DNA of 64,000 nt from Pedobacter kyungheensis (GTDB taxonomy: Bacteria > Bacteroidota > Bacteroidia > Sphingobacteriales > Sphingobacteriaceae): assembly GCF_000812965.1 (NCBI RefSeq), contig NZ_JSYN01000017.1, positions 1 to 64,000 of the forward strand, written 5' to 3'. Shown one piece after another: positions 1 through 7,617 of this stretch. Under the pieces are notes generated by a model that saw only the letters and a program-made list of their open reading frames with translations, did not search any database and was not told the DNA's origin. Positions within the stretch are counted from its first letter, which is position 1, and each line of letters starts with the position of its first letter. Made by a program: the position numbers and the translations under genes.

Positions 1-127
1 AAAATTGTAACTGTGATTTAGCCAATCCATACATATTGGAAAGTTCATGTACAGAGTGTTCTTCTTTGATTACCTTGTTGACTAAATCAAGTTTAAACTG
101 ATAGTCATATTTTTGTTTTCTACTCAT
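1..127 (-). CDS. IS3-family transposase OrfA, N-terminal part (cut by window edge)
   Basis: Reading the minus strand from an ATG at 127 gives an open frame running off the window, beginning MSRKQKYDYQFKLDLVNKVI. This matches the N-terminal helix-turn-helix part of IS3-family OrfA proteins, where a basic start is followed by an 'F+..V...I..G.S....a..ygi....l..W' pattern; here the later part reads SVHELSNMYGLAKSQ. OrfA binds the element ends and is normally fused to OrfB (DDE integrase) by frameshifting; OrfB would lie outside the window. The start codon is six bases from a strong hairpin (133-165) at the presumed element end. About 42 codons are visible, so the family is inferred from a short stretch. 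Confidence 0.72.
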   Translation of the reverse strand, partial: MSRKQKYDYQFKLDLVNKVIKEEHSVHELSNMYGLAKSQLQF

Positions 128-132
128 AAAAA

Positions 133-170
133 ATGCCCCAAAAAGTGTCTAACTTTTTGGGGCATGTCCA
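133..170. repeat. Presumed IS3-type terminal repeat with 13-bp hairpin
   Basis: A perfect 13-bp inverted repeat, ATGCCCCAAAAAG (133-145) and its complement (153-165), has a 7-base loop, followed by TGTCCA to 170. Read on the minus strand this gives TGGACATGCCCCAAAAAGTT and then AGACA, resembling the ends of many IS3/IS150-type elements, which carry an AAAAGTTnGACA block. It lies immediately upstream of the OrfA start. I infer the element boundary near 170; target-site duplication cannot be checked because the other end is outside the window. Confidence 0.6.
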
Positions 171-217
171 GTTGAGGCCTTTTTTATGGCTATTTGTTTA
201 TTCTGATACCACATTAT

Positions 218-303
218 CGTCATTTCGAGCGGAGTGCAACGAAGCCGAGAAATCTGTCTCGAGATAGATCTCTCCGCTCCACGGCGTTTCGGTCGAGATG
301 ACG
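218..303. repeat. Dispersed imperfect palindrome, copy A
   Basis: An 86-base imperfect palindrome starting CGTCATTTCGAGCGGAG and ending GTCGAGATGACG, with the central part AAATCTGTCTCGAGATAG. A second, inverted copy lies at 10521-10596 and matches over about the first 55 bases with only a few changes. It lies in the otherwise gene-free stretch 171-434, which also contains the aguB promoter region. It is non-coding and looks like a multicopy non-autonomous element. Confidence 0.8.
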
Positions 304-337
304 ACCCTTTTTGTCTTTATACCTTAAACCTTTTTAG

Positions 338-345
338 TAACTTTG
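338..345 (+). promoter_or_regulatory. Candidate -7 box upstream of aguB
   Basis: TAACTTTG matches the Bacteroidota -7 consensus TAnnTTTG, about 90 bases before the aguB start. A TTTG lies at 310-313, but its spacing of 24 is slightly long for a -33 element. This is a prediction from pattern only. Confidence 0.4.
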
Positions 346-434
346 CAGCCGATTTAGAATGATAGCATTTTGAATGGTTGAATGATACTAAAAAGCACTC
401 GTTCAATCGTTCTCTCATCCAATAATTTTAAAAA

Positions 435-1310
435 ATGAAGAAGGTAAATGTTGGTCTGGTGCAGATGAGCTGTACTAAAGATAAGCAGGAAAATTTAGAT
501 AAAGCGATTACGAAAGTAAGAGAAGCCGCTGCAAAAGGTGCGCAAATTGTGTGCTTGCAGGAGCTTTTTACATCCCTTTACTTCTGCGATGTTGAAGATT
601 ATGATAATTTCGATCTGGCAGAAGCTATTCCAGGTCCATCAACTGATGCCTTGCAGGTAGTTGCCAAAGAATTGGGCGTAGTAATTATTGCTTCACTGTT
701 CGAAAAACGTGCTGAAGGTTTATACCACAATACTACTGCCGTTTTAGATGCCGATGGATCTTATTTAGGTAAATACCGCAAAATGCACATCCCGGACGAT
801 CCCGCGTACTACGAGAAATTTTACTTTACGCCGGGCGATTTAGGTTACAAGGTTTTCCAAACCAAGTTTGCGAAGATCGGTATTTTAATCTGCTGGGATC
901 AATGGTATCCGGAAGCATCACGCATCACTGCTTTGATGGGAGCCGATATCATGTTTTATCCAACTGCAATTGGTTGGGCTACCGATCAGGATGAGGAAAC
1001 CAATAAAGATCAGTATAATGCATGGCAAACCATTCAGCGCTCGCATGCCGTTGCCAATGGTGTTCCGGTAGTGAGTGTAAACCGCGTTGGCTTTGAACAA
1101 GATGGTGCTATGAAATTCTGGGGTGGAAGCTTTGCTACCAATGCCCAGGGGCGTTTGCTTTATCTGGCTTCACACGATCAGGAAGAAACTGAAGTAGTGG
1201 AACTGGATTTAACCCAGTCAGACTTTTTCCGTAAACACTGGCCGTTTTTAAGGGATAGAAGGATCGATTCGTATCAACCGATTACGAAAAGGTATCTGGA
1301 TGGCGATTAA
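435..1310 (+). CDS. aguB: N-carbamoylputrescine amidase
   Basis: Carbon-nitrogen hydrolase that converts N-carbamoylputrescine to putrescine, CO2 and ammonia, the last step of the agmatine route to polyamines. At 291 residues it has the usual family length. The nitrilase-type Glu-Lys-Cys triad is visible: E43 in LQELF, K116 in YRKMHIP and C153 in ILICWDQWYPEA. The WDQWYPE and 'TAIGWATDQDEE' segments are characteristic of AguB rather than generic nitrilases. It has no signal peptide, so it is cytoplasmic. It is followed 98 bases downstream by aguA on the same strand, which supports the assignment because the two enzymes act consecutively. The start ATG follows an A-rich leader without a Shine-Dalgarno sequence, as is normal in this phylum. 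Confidence 0.95.
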   Translation: MKKVNVGLVQMSCTKDKQENLDKAITKVREAAAKGAQIVCLQELFTSLYFCDVEDYDNFDLAEAIPGPSTDALQVVAKELGVVIIASLFEKRAEGLYHNTTAVLDADGSYLGKYRKMHIPDDPAYYEKFYFTPGDLGYKVFQTKFAKIGILICWDQWYPEASRITALMGADIMFYPTAIGWATDQDEETNKDQYNAWQTIQRSHAVANGVPVVSVNRVGFEQDGAMKFWGGSFATNAQGRLLYLASHDQEETEVVELDLTQSDFFRKHWPFLRDRRIDSYQPITKRYLDGD

Positions 1311-1408
1311 GCTGAAAGCTTAAAGACCAAAGCCTAAAGCGAGAATCCATAAATTAAAAATCCATGGTTCGTGTCCTCACGGACCATTCATTTTATAAAT
1401 TAAATTAG

Positions 1409-2485
1409 ATGTCAAATTTCCCTCCTAGAGAAAATTTAAATATTAATCAATTCGATTACTCACCCAAACAGCAAGGCTATGCTTTCCCTGCCGAGTGGGC
1501 TAAACATGAAGCTACCTGGTTAAGCTGGCCACATAAAGAAGCCTCATGGCCGGGTAAGATCGAAACCATTTACGCCCCTTATTGCCAGTTTATTAAAGTG
1601 GTGGCTGAGGGCGAAAAAGTACGGATCAATGTAAAAGACGAAGAAATGAAAGCTTTTGCCATTGCCGAACTTCAAAAAGTTGGAGCCGATTTAACGCAGA
1701 TTGAATTTTATTTCAACGAAACCAACGATGCCTGGTGCCGCGATCATGGTCCTGCATTTGTGTTAAAGGGAAATGAAAAAGCAGTGGTAGACTGGGGCTA
1801 TAATGCCTGGGGAGGAAAATATCCGCCGTTTGATCTGGATGACGTTGTACCCACTAAAATTGCTAAAAACTTTAATCTGCCTTTGTTTGCACCTGATATT
1901 GTAATGGAAGGTGGTTCGGTAGAGTTTAATGGCGCTGGTACGGTTTTAACCACTACTGCCTGTTTGTTAAACGAAAACCGCAATCCGCATTTAACTAAAG
2001 AGCAGATAGAACAGTATTTGCTTGAATATTATGGTCAGGAGCAGGTGTTGTGGTTAGGCGATGGAATTGTTGGCGATGATACCGATGGTCATATTGATGA
2101 TATTACCCGTTTTGTAAACGAGGATACCGTTTTAACCGTAGTAGAAAGTAATCCACTGGATGAAAACTATGTATTGTTACAAGAGAATCTGGAGGCCTTA
2201 AAAGCAATGAAACTGAAGGATGGCCGTGCGTTAAACATTGTGGAGTTACCTATGCCTTCGCCGGTAATTTACGATGATACCCGTTTGCCGGCTTCTTACG
2301 CTAATTTTTACATTGCCAATTCAGCCGTTATCGTTCCGGTTTTTGATGATGTGAACGACCAAAAGGCTTTGGATATTATTCAGGGTTGTTTCCTGGACCG
2401 TAAAGTAGTAGGGATCAACTCGGTTGATATTATCTGGGGTTTGGGTAGTTTCCATTGTTTAAGCCAGCAGGAACCAGCTATTTAG
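1409..2485 (+). CDS. aguA: Agmatine deiminase
   Basis: Converts agmatine to N-carbamoylputrescine and ammonia, supplying AguB encoded just upstream. It belongs to the peptidyl-arginine-deiminase/agmatine-deiminase superfamily (PF04371). Visible conserved parts are the N-terminal PAEWAKHEATWLSWPH, the substrate segment NDAWCRDHGP (about 106-115), EGGSVEFNG (167-175), the catalytic GHIDD with H228, and the nucleophile C350 in GSFHCLSQQ near the C-terminus. Its 358 residues are the normal length. The C-terminal loop reads GLGSFHC where many homologues have GGGNIHC, a modest variation. Cytoplasmic. With aguB it makes a two-gene putrescine pathway from agmatine; no arginine decarboxylase gene is in the window. 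Confidence 0.95.
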   Translation: MSNFPPRENLNINQFDYSPKQQGYAFPAEWAKHEATWLSWPHKEASWPGKIETIYAPYCQFIKVVAEGEKVRINVKDEEMKAFAIAELQKVGADLTQIEFYFNETNDAWCRDHGPAFVLKGNEKAVVDWGYNAWGGKYPPFDLDDVVPTKIAKNFNLPLFAPDIVMEGGSVEFNGAGTVLTTTACLLNENRNPHLTKEQIEQYLLEYYGQEQVLWLGDGIVGDDTDGHIDDITRFVNEDTVLTVVESNPLDENYVLLQENLEALKAMKLKDGRALNIVELPMPSPVIYDDTRLPASYANFYIANSAVIVPVFDDVNDQKALDIIQGCFLDRKVVGINSVDIIWGLGSFHCLSQQEPAI

Positions 2486-2528
2486 GCCTTAGTCAAAAGT
2501 CATTAGTCAATCCTGTTTGGTTGTTATC

Positions 2529-2543
2529 CTGAGCCTGTCGAAG
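2529..2543 (+). repeat. Left copy of inverted 15-mer flanking the GIY-YIG gene
   Basis: CTGAGCCTGTCGAAG, upstream of the GIY-YIG gene. The exact reverse complement is at 2934-2948, just after that gene's stop codon. Confidence 0.85.
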
Positions 2544-2624
2544 GACATGGCAATTTAGGCAAGCTAGACAAGGCAAATTTGGCAAGGAATATTTTTAGTA
2601 ACTTTATGTTTCTAAAGATCATTT

Positions 2625-2924
2625 ATGGCCAGGATACATAATTATTTTGTCTACATTTTGGAGTGTGCAGATAAAAGTTATTATGTTGGCGTAACAAATG
2701 ATCTGGAAATTAGACTTACCCAGCATAACGATGGAGAAAATGTGCTTGCTTATACTTTTACAAGGAGACCGGTAATTTTAAAATATTACCTGAGATTTGA
2801 TCAGATTGAAGATGCTATAGACTTTGAAAAGCAGGTGAAGGGATGGAGTAGAAAGAAAAAGGAAGCATTATTTAAAGAAGATTGGGATGAAATTGTGAAG
2901 TTATCAAACTACAAAATTAAATAA
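2625..2924 (+). CDS. GIY-YIG nuclease domain protein (UPF0213-like)
   Basis: Single-domain GIY-YIG protein of 99 residues. The two signature strands are FVYIL (8-12) and YYVGVT (19-24), followed by the catalytic Arg candidate R30, H34 and the metal-binding Glu candidate E68 in FEKQVKGWSRKKKEALF. The full set of expected residues is present, so the nuclease is probably active on DNA. The family (often annotated UPF0213 or 'GIY-YIG nuclease family') has no settled biological role. The gene stands alone between aguA and fabG and is bracketed by exact inverted copies of a 15-mer, which suggests a mobile or repeat-associated unit. There is no DNA-binding domain beyond the catalytic core. A TAACTTTA box at 2599-2606 resembles a -7 element. 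Confidence 0.88.
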   Translation: MARIHNYFVYILECADKSYYVGVTNDLEIRLTQHNDGENVLAYTFTRRPVILKYYLRFDQIEDAIDFEKQVKGWSRKKKEALFKEDWDEIVKLSNYKIK

Positions 2925-2933
2925 CAGCTGAGT

Positions 2934-2948
2934 CTTCGACAGGCTCAG
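2934..2948 (-). repeat. Right copy of inverted 15-mer flanking the GIY-YIG gene
   Basis: CTTCGACAGGCTCAG, the exact reverse complement of 2529-2543. It sits 10 bases after the GIY-YIG stop codon and also forms part of a small local hairpin with the preceding CTGAG (2928-2932). Confidence 0.85.
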
Positions 2949-2969
2949 ACTGACAAACTATAATAATAA

Positions 2970-3713
2970 ATGAAATTACTAGAAGGAAAAACAGCATTAA
3001 TTACCGGCGCATCAAAAGGAATTGGCCGTAAAATAGCGGAAAAATTTGCAGAGCAAGGTGCTAATGTAGCATTCACCTATTTATCATCAGTAGAAAAAGG
3101 TCAGGCTTTAGAGCAGGAATTGCAAAGCTTCGGTACTAAAGTTAAAGGTTACCGCTCTGATGCATCTAAATTTGATGAGGCTGAGCAGTTGATCAATGAT
3201 ATTGTAGCTGAATTTGGAACCATCGATATCGTAGTGAACAACGCTGGTATTACCAAAGATGGCTTGTTAATGCGCATGAGCGAAGAAAACTGGGATGATG
3301 TAATCAATATCAACTTAAAATCGATCTTTAACGTAACTAAAGCAGCTTCTAAAGTGATGATGAAAGCCCGTAAAGGTGTTTTCATTAACATGAGTTCGGT
3401 AGTTGGCGTTCAGGGTAACGCTGGTCAGGCTAACTATGCTGCTTCTAAAGCAGGTATTATTGGTTTTACCAAATCAGTAGCCAAAGAACTGGGTTCAAGA
3501 AATATCCGTGCAAACGTAGTAGCTCCGGGTTTTATCCGTACCGAAATGACCGAGGTTTTAGATCCTAAAGTGGTTGAAGGCTGGGAAAAAGATATTCCGT
3601 TAAAACGTGCTGGCGAAACCGAAGATATTGCCAACGTTTGTGTGTTCCTGGCTTCAGATATGAGTGCTTATGTAACCGGACAAACTTTGTCGGTTTGTGG
3701 CGGGATGCTCTAG
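2970..3713 (+). CDS. fabG: 3-oxoacyl-[acyl-carrier-protein] reductase
   Basis: Short-chain dehydrogenase/reductase that reduces 3-oxoacyl-ACP with NADPH in fatty-acid elongation. Of normal length at 247 residues. The Rossmann motif TGASKGIG is at 12-19, NNAG at 90-93, and the catalytic set N115, S143, Y156 and K160 lies in NINLKS, MSSVVG and ANYAASK. The block QGNAGQANYAASKAG is typical of FabG rather than of other SDR enzymes. The C-terminus reads CGGML, where FabG usually has DGGM, a small change at a loop. Cytoplasmic. It is not next to acpP or fabD here, so a specialised reductase role remains possible. Confidence 0.88.
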   Translation: MKLLEGKTALITGASKGIGRKIAEKFAEQGANVAFTYLSSVEKGQALEQELQSFGTKVKGYRSDASKFDEAEQLINDIVAEFGTIDIVVNNAGITKDGLLMRMSEENWDDVININLKSIFNVTKAASKVMMKARKGVFINMSSVVGVQGNAGQANYAASKAGIIGFTKSVAKELGSRNIRANVVAPGFIRTEMTEVLDPKVVEGWEKDIPLKRAGETEDIANVCVFLASDMSAYVTGQTLSVCGGML

Positions 3714-3771
3714 AGAGGTAGAAAGTAGAAGGCTTAAGGTGGAAGGTTTTTTGCTAAAGCCATAAAATAAT

Positions 3772-3815
3772 AAAGGCGTAAGGAGGGGAATTGACCCTAA
3801 ACCTTACGCCTTTTA
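3772..3815. terminator. Bidirectional terminator between fabG and the L,D-transpeptidase gene
   Basis: AAAGGCGTAAGG (3772-3783) pairs perfectly with CCTTACGCCTTT (3802-3813) around an 18-base loop that itself holds GGGG/CCC. It lies between two convergent genes and has T-rich sequence on both sides, so it can serve both. Confidence 0.7.
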
Positions 3816-3858
3816 GCTTTTACCTTCTTTGCAACTTTCCAACCTTTCAACTTTAAAA

Positions 3859-4593
3859 CTATTTAACAACGTATTTCCCTTTCACTTCACTAACATTCGG
3901 CTGGGTTTTATGCTGCTCAAAAGCTAAATATCCAGCCTGCAACGATTTCCAGAAGCTAGCCTGGGCCGGGAACTGCACTGAATATTTCTTTAAATTTTCA
4001 TTCGTCATTTTGAACGGGTAAATGTTTACCGGAATCCTTTCCTGACCGGCATTTCTAACTTCAACACCCAAAATATAAACTTCCTTAATTTTTTCATCTG
4101 TTAGGGGGATGCAACCAACTGTTACGCAGTTGCCATGGATATAAATGTCGCTCCCTGGCCTCCTATCCTTACCTGTACGGGCATAATCAACAGTGTTTGG
4201 GTAATTTACACCTAAAGACAGGTGGAAATTACTCATCGGGTTAAAAACATTGATGTAATAAAAACCTTCAGGTGTTTGTCCGTCGCCTTCAATTACTTTT
4301 GGCCCCAAGGTACCCGAGTGTGCACAAAAGTCGTAAGTGCGGAATAACTTATAATTGTTGTCAGCTCTTCCTTTTAACCAGATCTCCAGTTTGCCTTCAC
4401 TTTTATAGGCATTAATTAACATCGAAAACTGATCTCCGAACCCATCAGCCTGGATAAATTTCCTTAATGTTTCCCACTTTTCATGGTATGCTTTTTCTAC
4501 TCTTTCAAATTTGATTTGTGTTGCTTTAAAATTATTTTGGGCATTGACCATAAGGCTTAGAGATAGCAGAAACGTTAAACAGATTAATTTCAT
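3859..4593 (-). CDS. Exported L,D-transpeptidase-like (YkuD domain) protein
   Basis: Predicted periplasmic enzyme of 244 residues with a signal peptide (MKLICLTFLLSLSLMVNAQ, cleavage after about residue 19). The YkuD catalytic motif is present as HGNCVTVGCIPL, with H153 and the nucleophile C161. This matches the Bacteroidota subgroup annotated as L,D-transpeptidase or murein L,D-transpeptidase catalytic domain protein, which acts on peptidoglycan cross-links. The segment GPKVIEGDGQTPEGFYYI is the usual lead-in strand of this fold. The gene is single, convergent with fabG across a bidirectional terminator. Exact reaction (cross-linking, carboxypeptidase or lipoprotein attachment) cannot be told from sequence. 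Confidence 0.85.
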   Translation of the reverse strand: MKLICLTFLLSLSLMVNAQNNFKATQIKFERVEKAYHEKWETLRKFIQADGFGDQFSMLINAYKSEGKLEIWLKGRADNNYKLFRTYDFCAHSGTLGPKVIEGDGQTPEGFYYINVFNPMSNFHLSLGVNYPNTVDYARTGKDRRPGSDIYIHGNCVTVGCIPLTDEKIKEVYILGVEVRNAGQERIPVNIYPFKMTNENLKKYSVQFPAQASFWKSLQAGYLAFEQHKTQPNVSEVKGKYVVK

Positions 4594-4797
4594 ATAAATT
4601 GATTTGGTTAAAACTAACGAATTTATTTTTTTAACCGTAAAGGCCGCTGAGATTTGTTTATTGGAATGGCAAAATGAACGCTAAGTTTAGTTAATTACCA
4701 GATGAAGAATAGCTTTGCTGTGCTTTGCGTAATTCTTTGTATACTTTGCAGTTAATTAGCCTTGAAAATACCATCAAATTTACCATCTTTATGCAAT

Positions 4798-6882
4798 ATG
4801 AATAGCTTTTTTTCCGGTACTTCTGTTTTATCCTTTCTCGGTTGTTTAGCACTGGGCCTGTTGTATGCCTGGATACTTTATCGAAATAATAAAAACCTGG
4901 ATAAAAAGCTTCAATATATACTCGCCGTATTACGGATATTGGTGGTTACCGCCATTGCCTGGCTTTTATTTGCTCCATTAATTAGAACCTTAAATTATAC
5001 GCTCGATAAGCCCGTTATCATCATCGGTCAGGATAATTCCTTGTCGGTAGGGCAGGTTAAAGCCCCGGGTTTTGATGAGAAACAGTATGCACAAAACCTG
5101 AAGGCCTTGCAGGATAAATTATCTGATAAGTACGAAGTAAACACCTATCACTTTTCAGATCAGGCTGCTGATGGATTAGATTTTAAAAATCAGGGTAAAT
5201 TAACTGATGCAGCGGCATTTTTCCGTAAAGTGCAGGACGAATATACCAACCGTAACATTGGGGCTGTTATTTTGGCTACAGACGGTATTTTTAACCACGG
5301 CGGCAATCCGCTGTATAGCATTAATCAAATCAATGCGCCGGTTTATACCATTGCGTTGGGCGATAGCATTCCGAAACGCGATGTCTTGATCTCAAATGTG
5401 AATTACAATAATATTGTTTATCTGGATGATGATTTTATGGTTGAAATTCAGGTGCAGGCCTTTCAGGGGAATGGCGAAAATACCAGCTTAACGATTGCCC
5501 AAAATGGGAGTAAAGTAGCAGAACAAAATATTGCGATTAATGGAAATTCTTTTGTCAAAACCATTCCCGTTAAACTACATGCCGGCAAAATTGGCGTGCA
5601 AAAATACACGGTGCAACTCGGTACGTTGCCAAACGAAATGACCACGAGAAACAACAGCCAGAGCTTTTACGTGGAGGTTATTGATGGCAGACAAAAAGTA
5701 TTGCTGGCTGCTGCTGGCCCACATCCGGATTTAGGTGTTTTAAAGGAGGCTATTTCGCTCAATAAGCACTACGAGGCCAAACTGGCACTGGCCGACGATT
5801 TAAACGCTACAGATCCCGCTAAATTCGATTTAATTGTACTCTATCAATTACCCGATGTGCAGAACCTTTCAGCAGGCTTTTTGCAAAAACTTAAATCGGT
5901 AAAGAAACCCATTTGGTACATTTTGGGTGGTCAAAGTAACATCACTGCTTTTAACCAGCTGCAGGGCCAGGTTAATTTGGCTTCGGCAAATGGTTCCGTA
6001 CAGGAAGTTTACCCCGATTTTGCCAATGGTTTTACCAGTTTTAACTTAAGTGAGGAGGATAAAAAGCAGTTTGCCACTTTCGATCCATTACTGGCTCCCT
6101 TTGGCCGATTAACCGTTAATGCCGGTGCTACACCCGTTTTTAACCAGCGCATAGGTAAAGTGAGTACGCAGCAACCGCTTTTGTTTTTTACCAGCGAAAA
6201 TGGTTCTAAGGCGGGTTATTTAATGGGAGAAGGCTTATGGCGCTGGAAACTTTCGGAAGCCGAAAATGAAGCTCCACAATCGGTGTTAAACGACCTGATT
6301 TCAAAAACTGTTCAGTATCTTTCTGTTAAGGATGATAAGCGCAGGTTTAAAGTATTTACGGCCAAAGCAGCTTATGATGAAAATGAAAGCATTCAGTTTA
6401 ACGGAACGCTTTATAACGACAGCTACCAGGCAGTTAACGAGCCAGAAGTAAATCTGCAGGTTAAAAATGAAGCCGGTAAGGTTTTCAACTACACTTTTTC
6501 CAAAACGGAAACGGGTTATCAGTTAGATGCAGGTGCCATGCCTGCGGGTAATTATTCGTATTTGGCCAATACAGTATTGGGCGGAAAGAAATTCAGCGCC
6601 ACAGGCAGTTTCTATGTAAACGCTTTAATCGCCGAATATCAGCAAACAACGGCCAATCACCAGTTGCTGAATACCATTGCCAAACAAAGTAACGGTAAGC
6701 TTTTTATGCCTGCCAATCTGCTCAAAATTGCAGATGAAATCCTGAAAAATGAAAACATCAAAACCATCAGCTACGAAGACCGCAAGTACGATGAGTTAAT
6801 TAATATGAAATGGCTGTTCGGATTGGTACTGATTTTACTGGGTACAGAGTGGTTTTTAAGGAAACGGAATGGGGAACTGTAA
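4798..6882 (+). CDS. VWA-like multi-domain inner-membrane protein
   Basis: Large protein with two N-terminal membrane helices (about 10-29 and 43-62), a long periplasmic part, and a C-terminal helix near 672-688 followed by RKRNGEL. After the second helix, IIIGQDNSLSVG gives a DxSxS metal-site motif like that of von Willebrand A domains. Later parts look like beta-sandwich repeats. The family is common in Bacteroidota and uncharacterised; it resembles BatA-type membrane proteins in layout but I do not recognise a named gene. I prefer the ATG at 4798, giving 694 residues; an in-frame TTG at 4762 would add 12 residues before the first membrane helix. It stands alone, followed by a RAYT-type hairpin that may double as a terminator. 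Confidence 0.7.
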   Translation: MNSFFSGTSVLSFLGCLALGLLYAWILYRNNKNLDKKLQYILAVLRILVVTAIAWLLFAPLIRTLNYTLDKPVIIIGQDNSLSVGQVKAPGFDEKQYAQNLKALQDKLSDKYEVNTYHFSDQAADGLDFKNQGKLTDAAAFFRKVQDEYTNRNIGAVILATDGIFNHGGNPLYSINQINAPVYTIALGDSIPKRDVLISNVNYNNIVYLDDDFMVEIQVQAFQGNGENTSLTIAQNGSKVAEQNIAINGNSFVKTIPVKLHAGKIGVQKYTVQLGTLPNEMTTRNNSQSFYVEVIDGRQKVLLAAAGPHPDLGVLKEAISLNKHYEAKLALADDLNATDPAKFDLIVLYQLPDVQNLSAGFLQKLKSVKKPIWYILGGQSNITAFNQLQGQVNLASANGSVQEVYPDFANGFTSFNLSEEDKKQFATFDPLLAPFGRLTVNAGATPVFNQRIGKVSTQQPLLFFTSENGSKAGYLMGEGLWRWKLSEAENEAPQSVLNDLISKTVQYLSVKDDKRRFKVFTAKAAYDENESIQFNGTLYNDSYQAVNEPEVNLQVKNEAGKVFNYTFSKTETGYQLDAGAMPAGNYSYLANTVLGGKKFSATGSFYVNALIAEYQQTTANHQLLNTIAKQSNGKLFMPANLLKIADEILKNENIKTISYEDRKYDELINMKWLFGLVLILLGTEWFLRKRNGEL

Positions 6883-6902
6883 GTTTGGAGTTTGAACGCG
6901 TG

Positions 6903-6926
6903 CCGTCAGATGTTACCATCTGACGG
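6903..6926 (-). repeat. REP-like hairpin left of the RAYT gene
   Basis: Perfect palindrome with a 10-bp stem (CCGTCAGATG / CATCTGACGG) and a 4-base loop, reading GTAA on the minus strand. Its central 20 bases, GTCAGATGGTAACATCTGAC on the minus strand, are identical to the hairpin at 7587-7606 in opposite orientation. A T-run follows at 6933-6940, so it may also terminate the preceding gene. Confidence 0.85.
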
Positions 6927-6986
6927 ATAGATTGTTTTTTTTGTGATTAATTGATGATGTTTAATTAATTAGAAAGTATTAGAAAA

Positions 6987-7018
6987 GTGTCGGGTGGCAA
7001 CACCCAACACCACGACAC
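6987..7018 (+). repeat. REP-like hairpin adjoining the RAYT start
   Basis: GTGTCGGGTG, loop GCAA, CACCCAACAC: a 10-bp stem with one mismatch and the same 4-base GNAA loop design as the other two hairpins, followed by CACGACAC. It ends 8 bases before the RAYT start codon at 7027, so it could act on transcription or translation of the transposase. Confidence 0.75.
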
Positions 7019-7026
7019 TAGTTATT

Positions 7027-7575
7027 ATGGGATTAAGAAACAGGAACTTATTTCTCGGGAAAAAATGCTTTTTTGTTACCACAAGTTGCTATAAACATAT
7101 AAGGCTGCTTGAAAGTGATCTTTGTAAACTAATAGTTGCTAACAGTTTAAACTTCGTTGCGCTTAAATATAAGATTTCAATTCTTGGTTATGTAATCATG
7201 CCCAATCATTTTCATATTTTACTCTATTTCAATAAAGAAAATAAATTGTCGAATACCATGCGCGATCTGAAAAAGTTCTGTGCATTTGAAATACGTAAAC
7301 ACCTTGAAGTTAACGGAAGCCCCTTGCTTAATTGGATCAGGATTGCAAATGAGAAGCAGGTGTTTAAAGTTTGGGATGACAGATTTGATGATGTTTGGAT
7401 AGGTAGCAAAGAACTTTTAGAGATTAAATTGGAATATATTCATCAAAATCCATTACAATCTCATTGGAATTTGTGTAATTATCCTGAAGATTATAAGTAT
7501 AGTAGTGCTGCTTTTTATCTTGGAAATGAAGACAGTGTTATTAAAATAACTGATTACAGAGATATCTTTGATTGA
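7027..7575 (+). CDS. REP-associated tyrosine transposase (RAYT, Y1 family)
   Basis: Single-strand DNA transposase-like protein of the IS200/IS605-related Y1 superfamily (PF01797-type), 182 residues. The HUH metal-binding motif is H61-F62-H63 within GYVIMPNHFHILLYF, and the catalytic tyrosine candidate is Y137 in EYIHQNPLQSHW, the usual YxxxNP context. Both are intact, so the enzyme is probably active. RAYTs are domesticated or semi-mobile enzymes that process REP hairpins. Three matching hairpins lie at 6903, 6987 and 7585, directly around the gene, forming a recognisable REPtron-like unit. A GTG at 6994 is in frame but falls inside a hairpin, so I take the ATG at 7027. Confidence 0.88.
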   Translation: MGLRNRNLFLGKKCFFVTTSCYKHIRLLESDLCKLIVANSLNFVALKYKISILGYVIMPNHFHILLYFNKENKLSNTMRDLKKFCAFEIRKHLEVNGSPLLNWIRIANEKQVFKVWDDRFDDVWIGSKELLEIKLEYIHQNPLQSHWNLCNYPEDYKYSSAAFYLGNEDSVIKITDYRDIFD

Positions 7576-7584
7576 TATACTCCT

Positions 7585-7610
7585 GTGTCAGATGGTAACA
7601 TCTGACACCA
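7585..7610 (+). repeat. REP-like hairpin right of the RAYT gene
   Basis: GTGTCAGATG, loop GTAA, CATCTGACAC (7585-7608), then CACAG. The 20-base core (7587-7606) is the reverse complement of 6905-6924. Like the middle hairpin it is followed by ...ACACCAC, a shared single-stranded tail of the type RAYTs recognise. Confidence 0.85.
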
Positions 7611-7617
7611 CAGAGAC

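Noticed and set aside
6994..7026. GTG start of the RAYT gene inside the hairpin
   Set aside because: The added residues are encoded by the hairpin repeat itself and are not part of the Y1 family; the ATG at 7027 is the better start.
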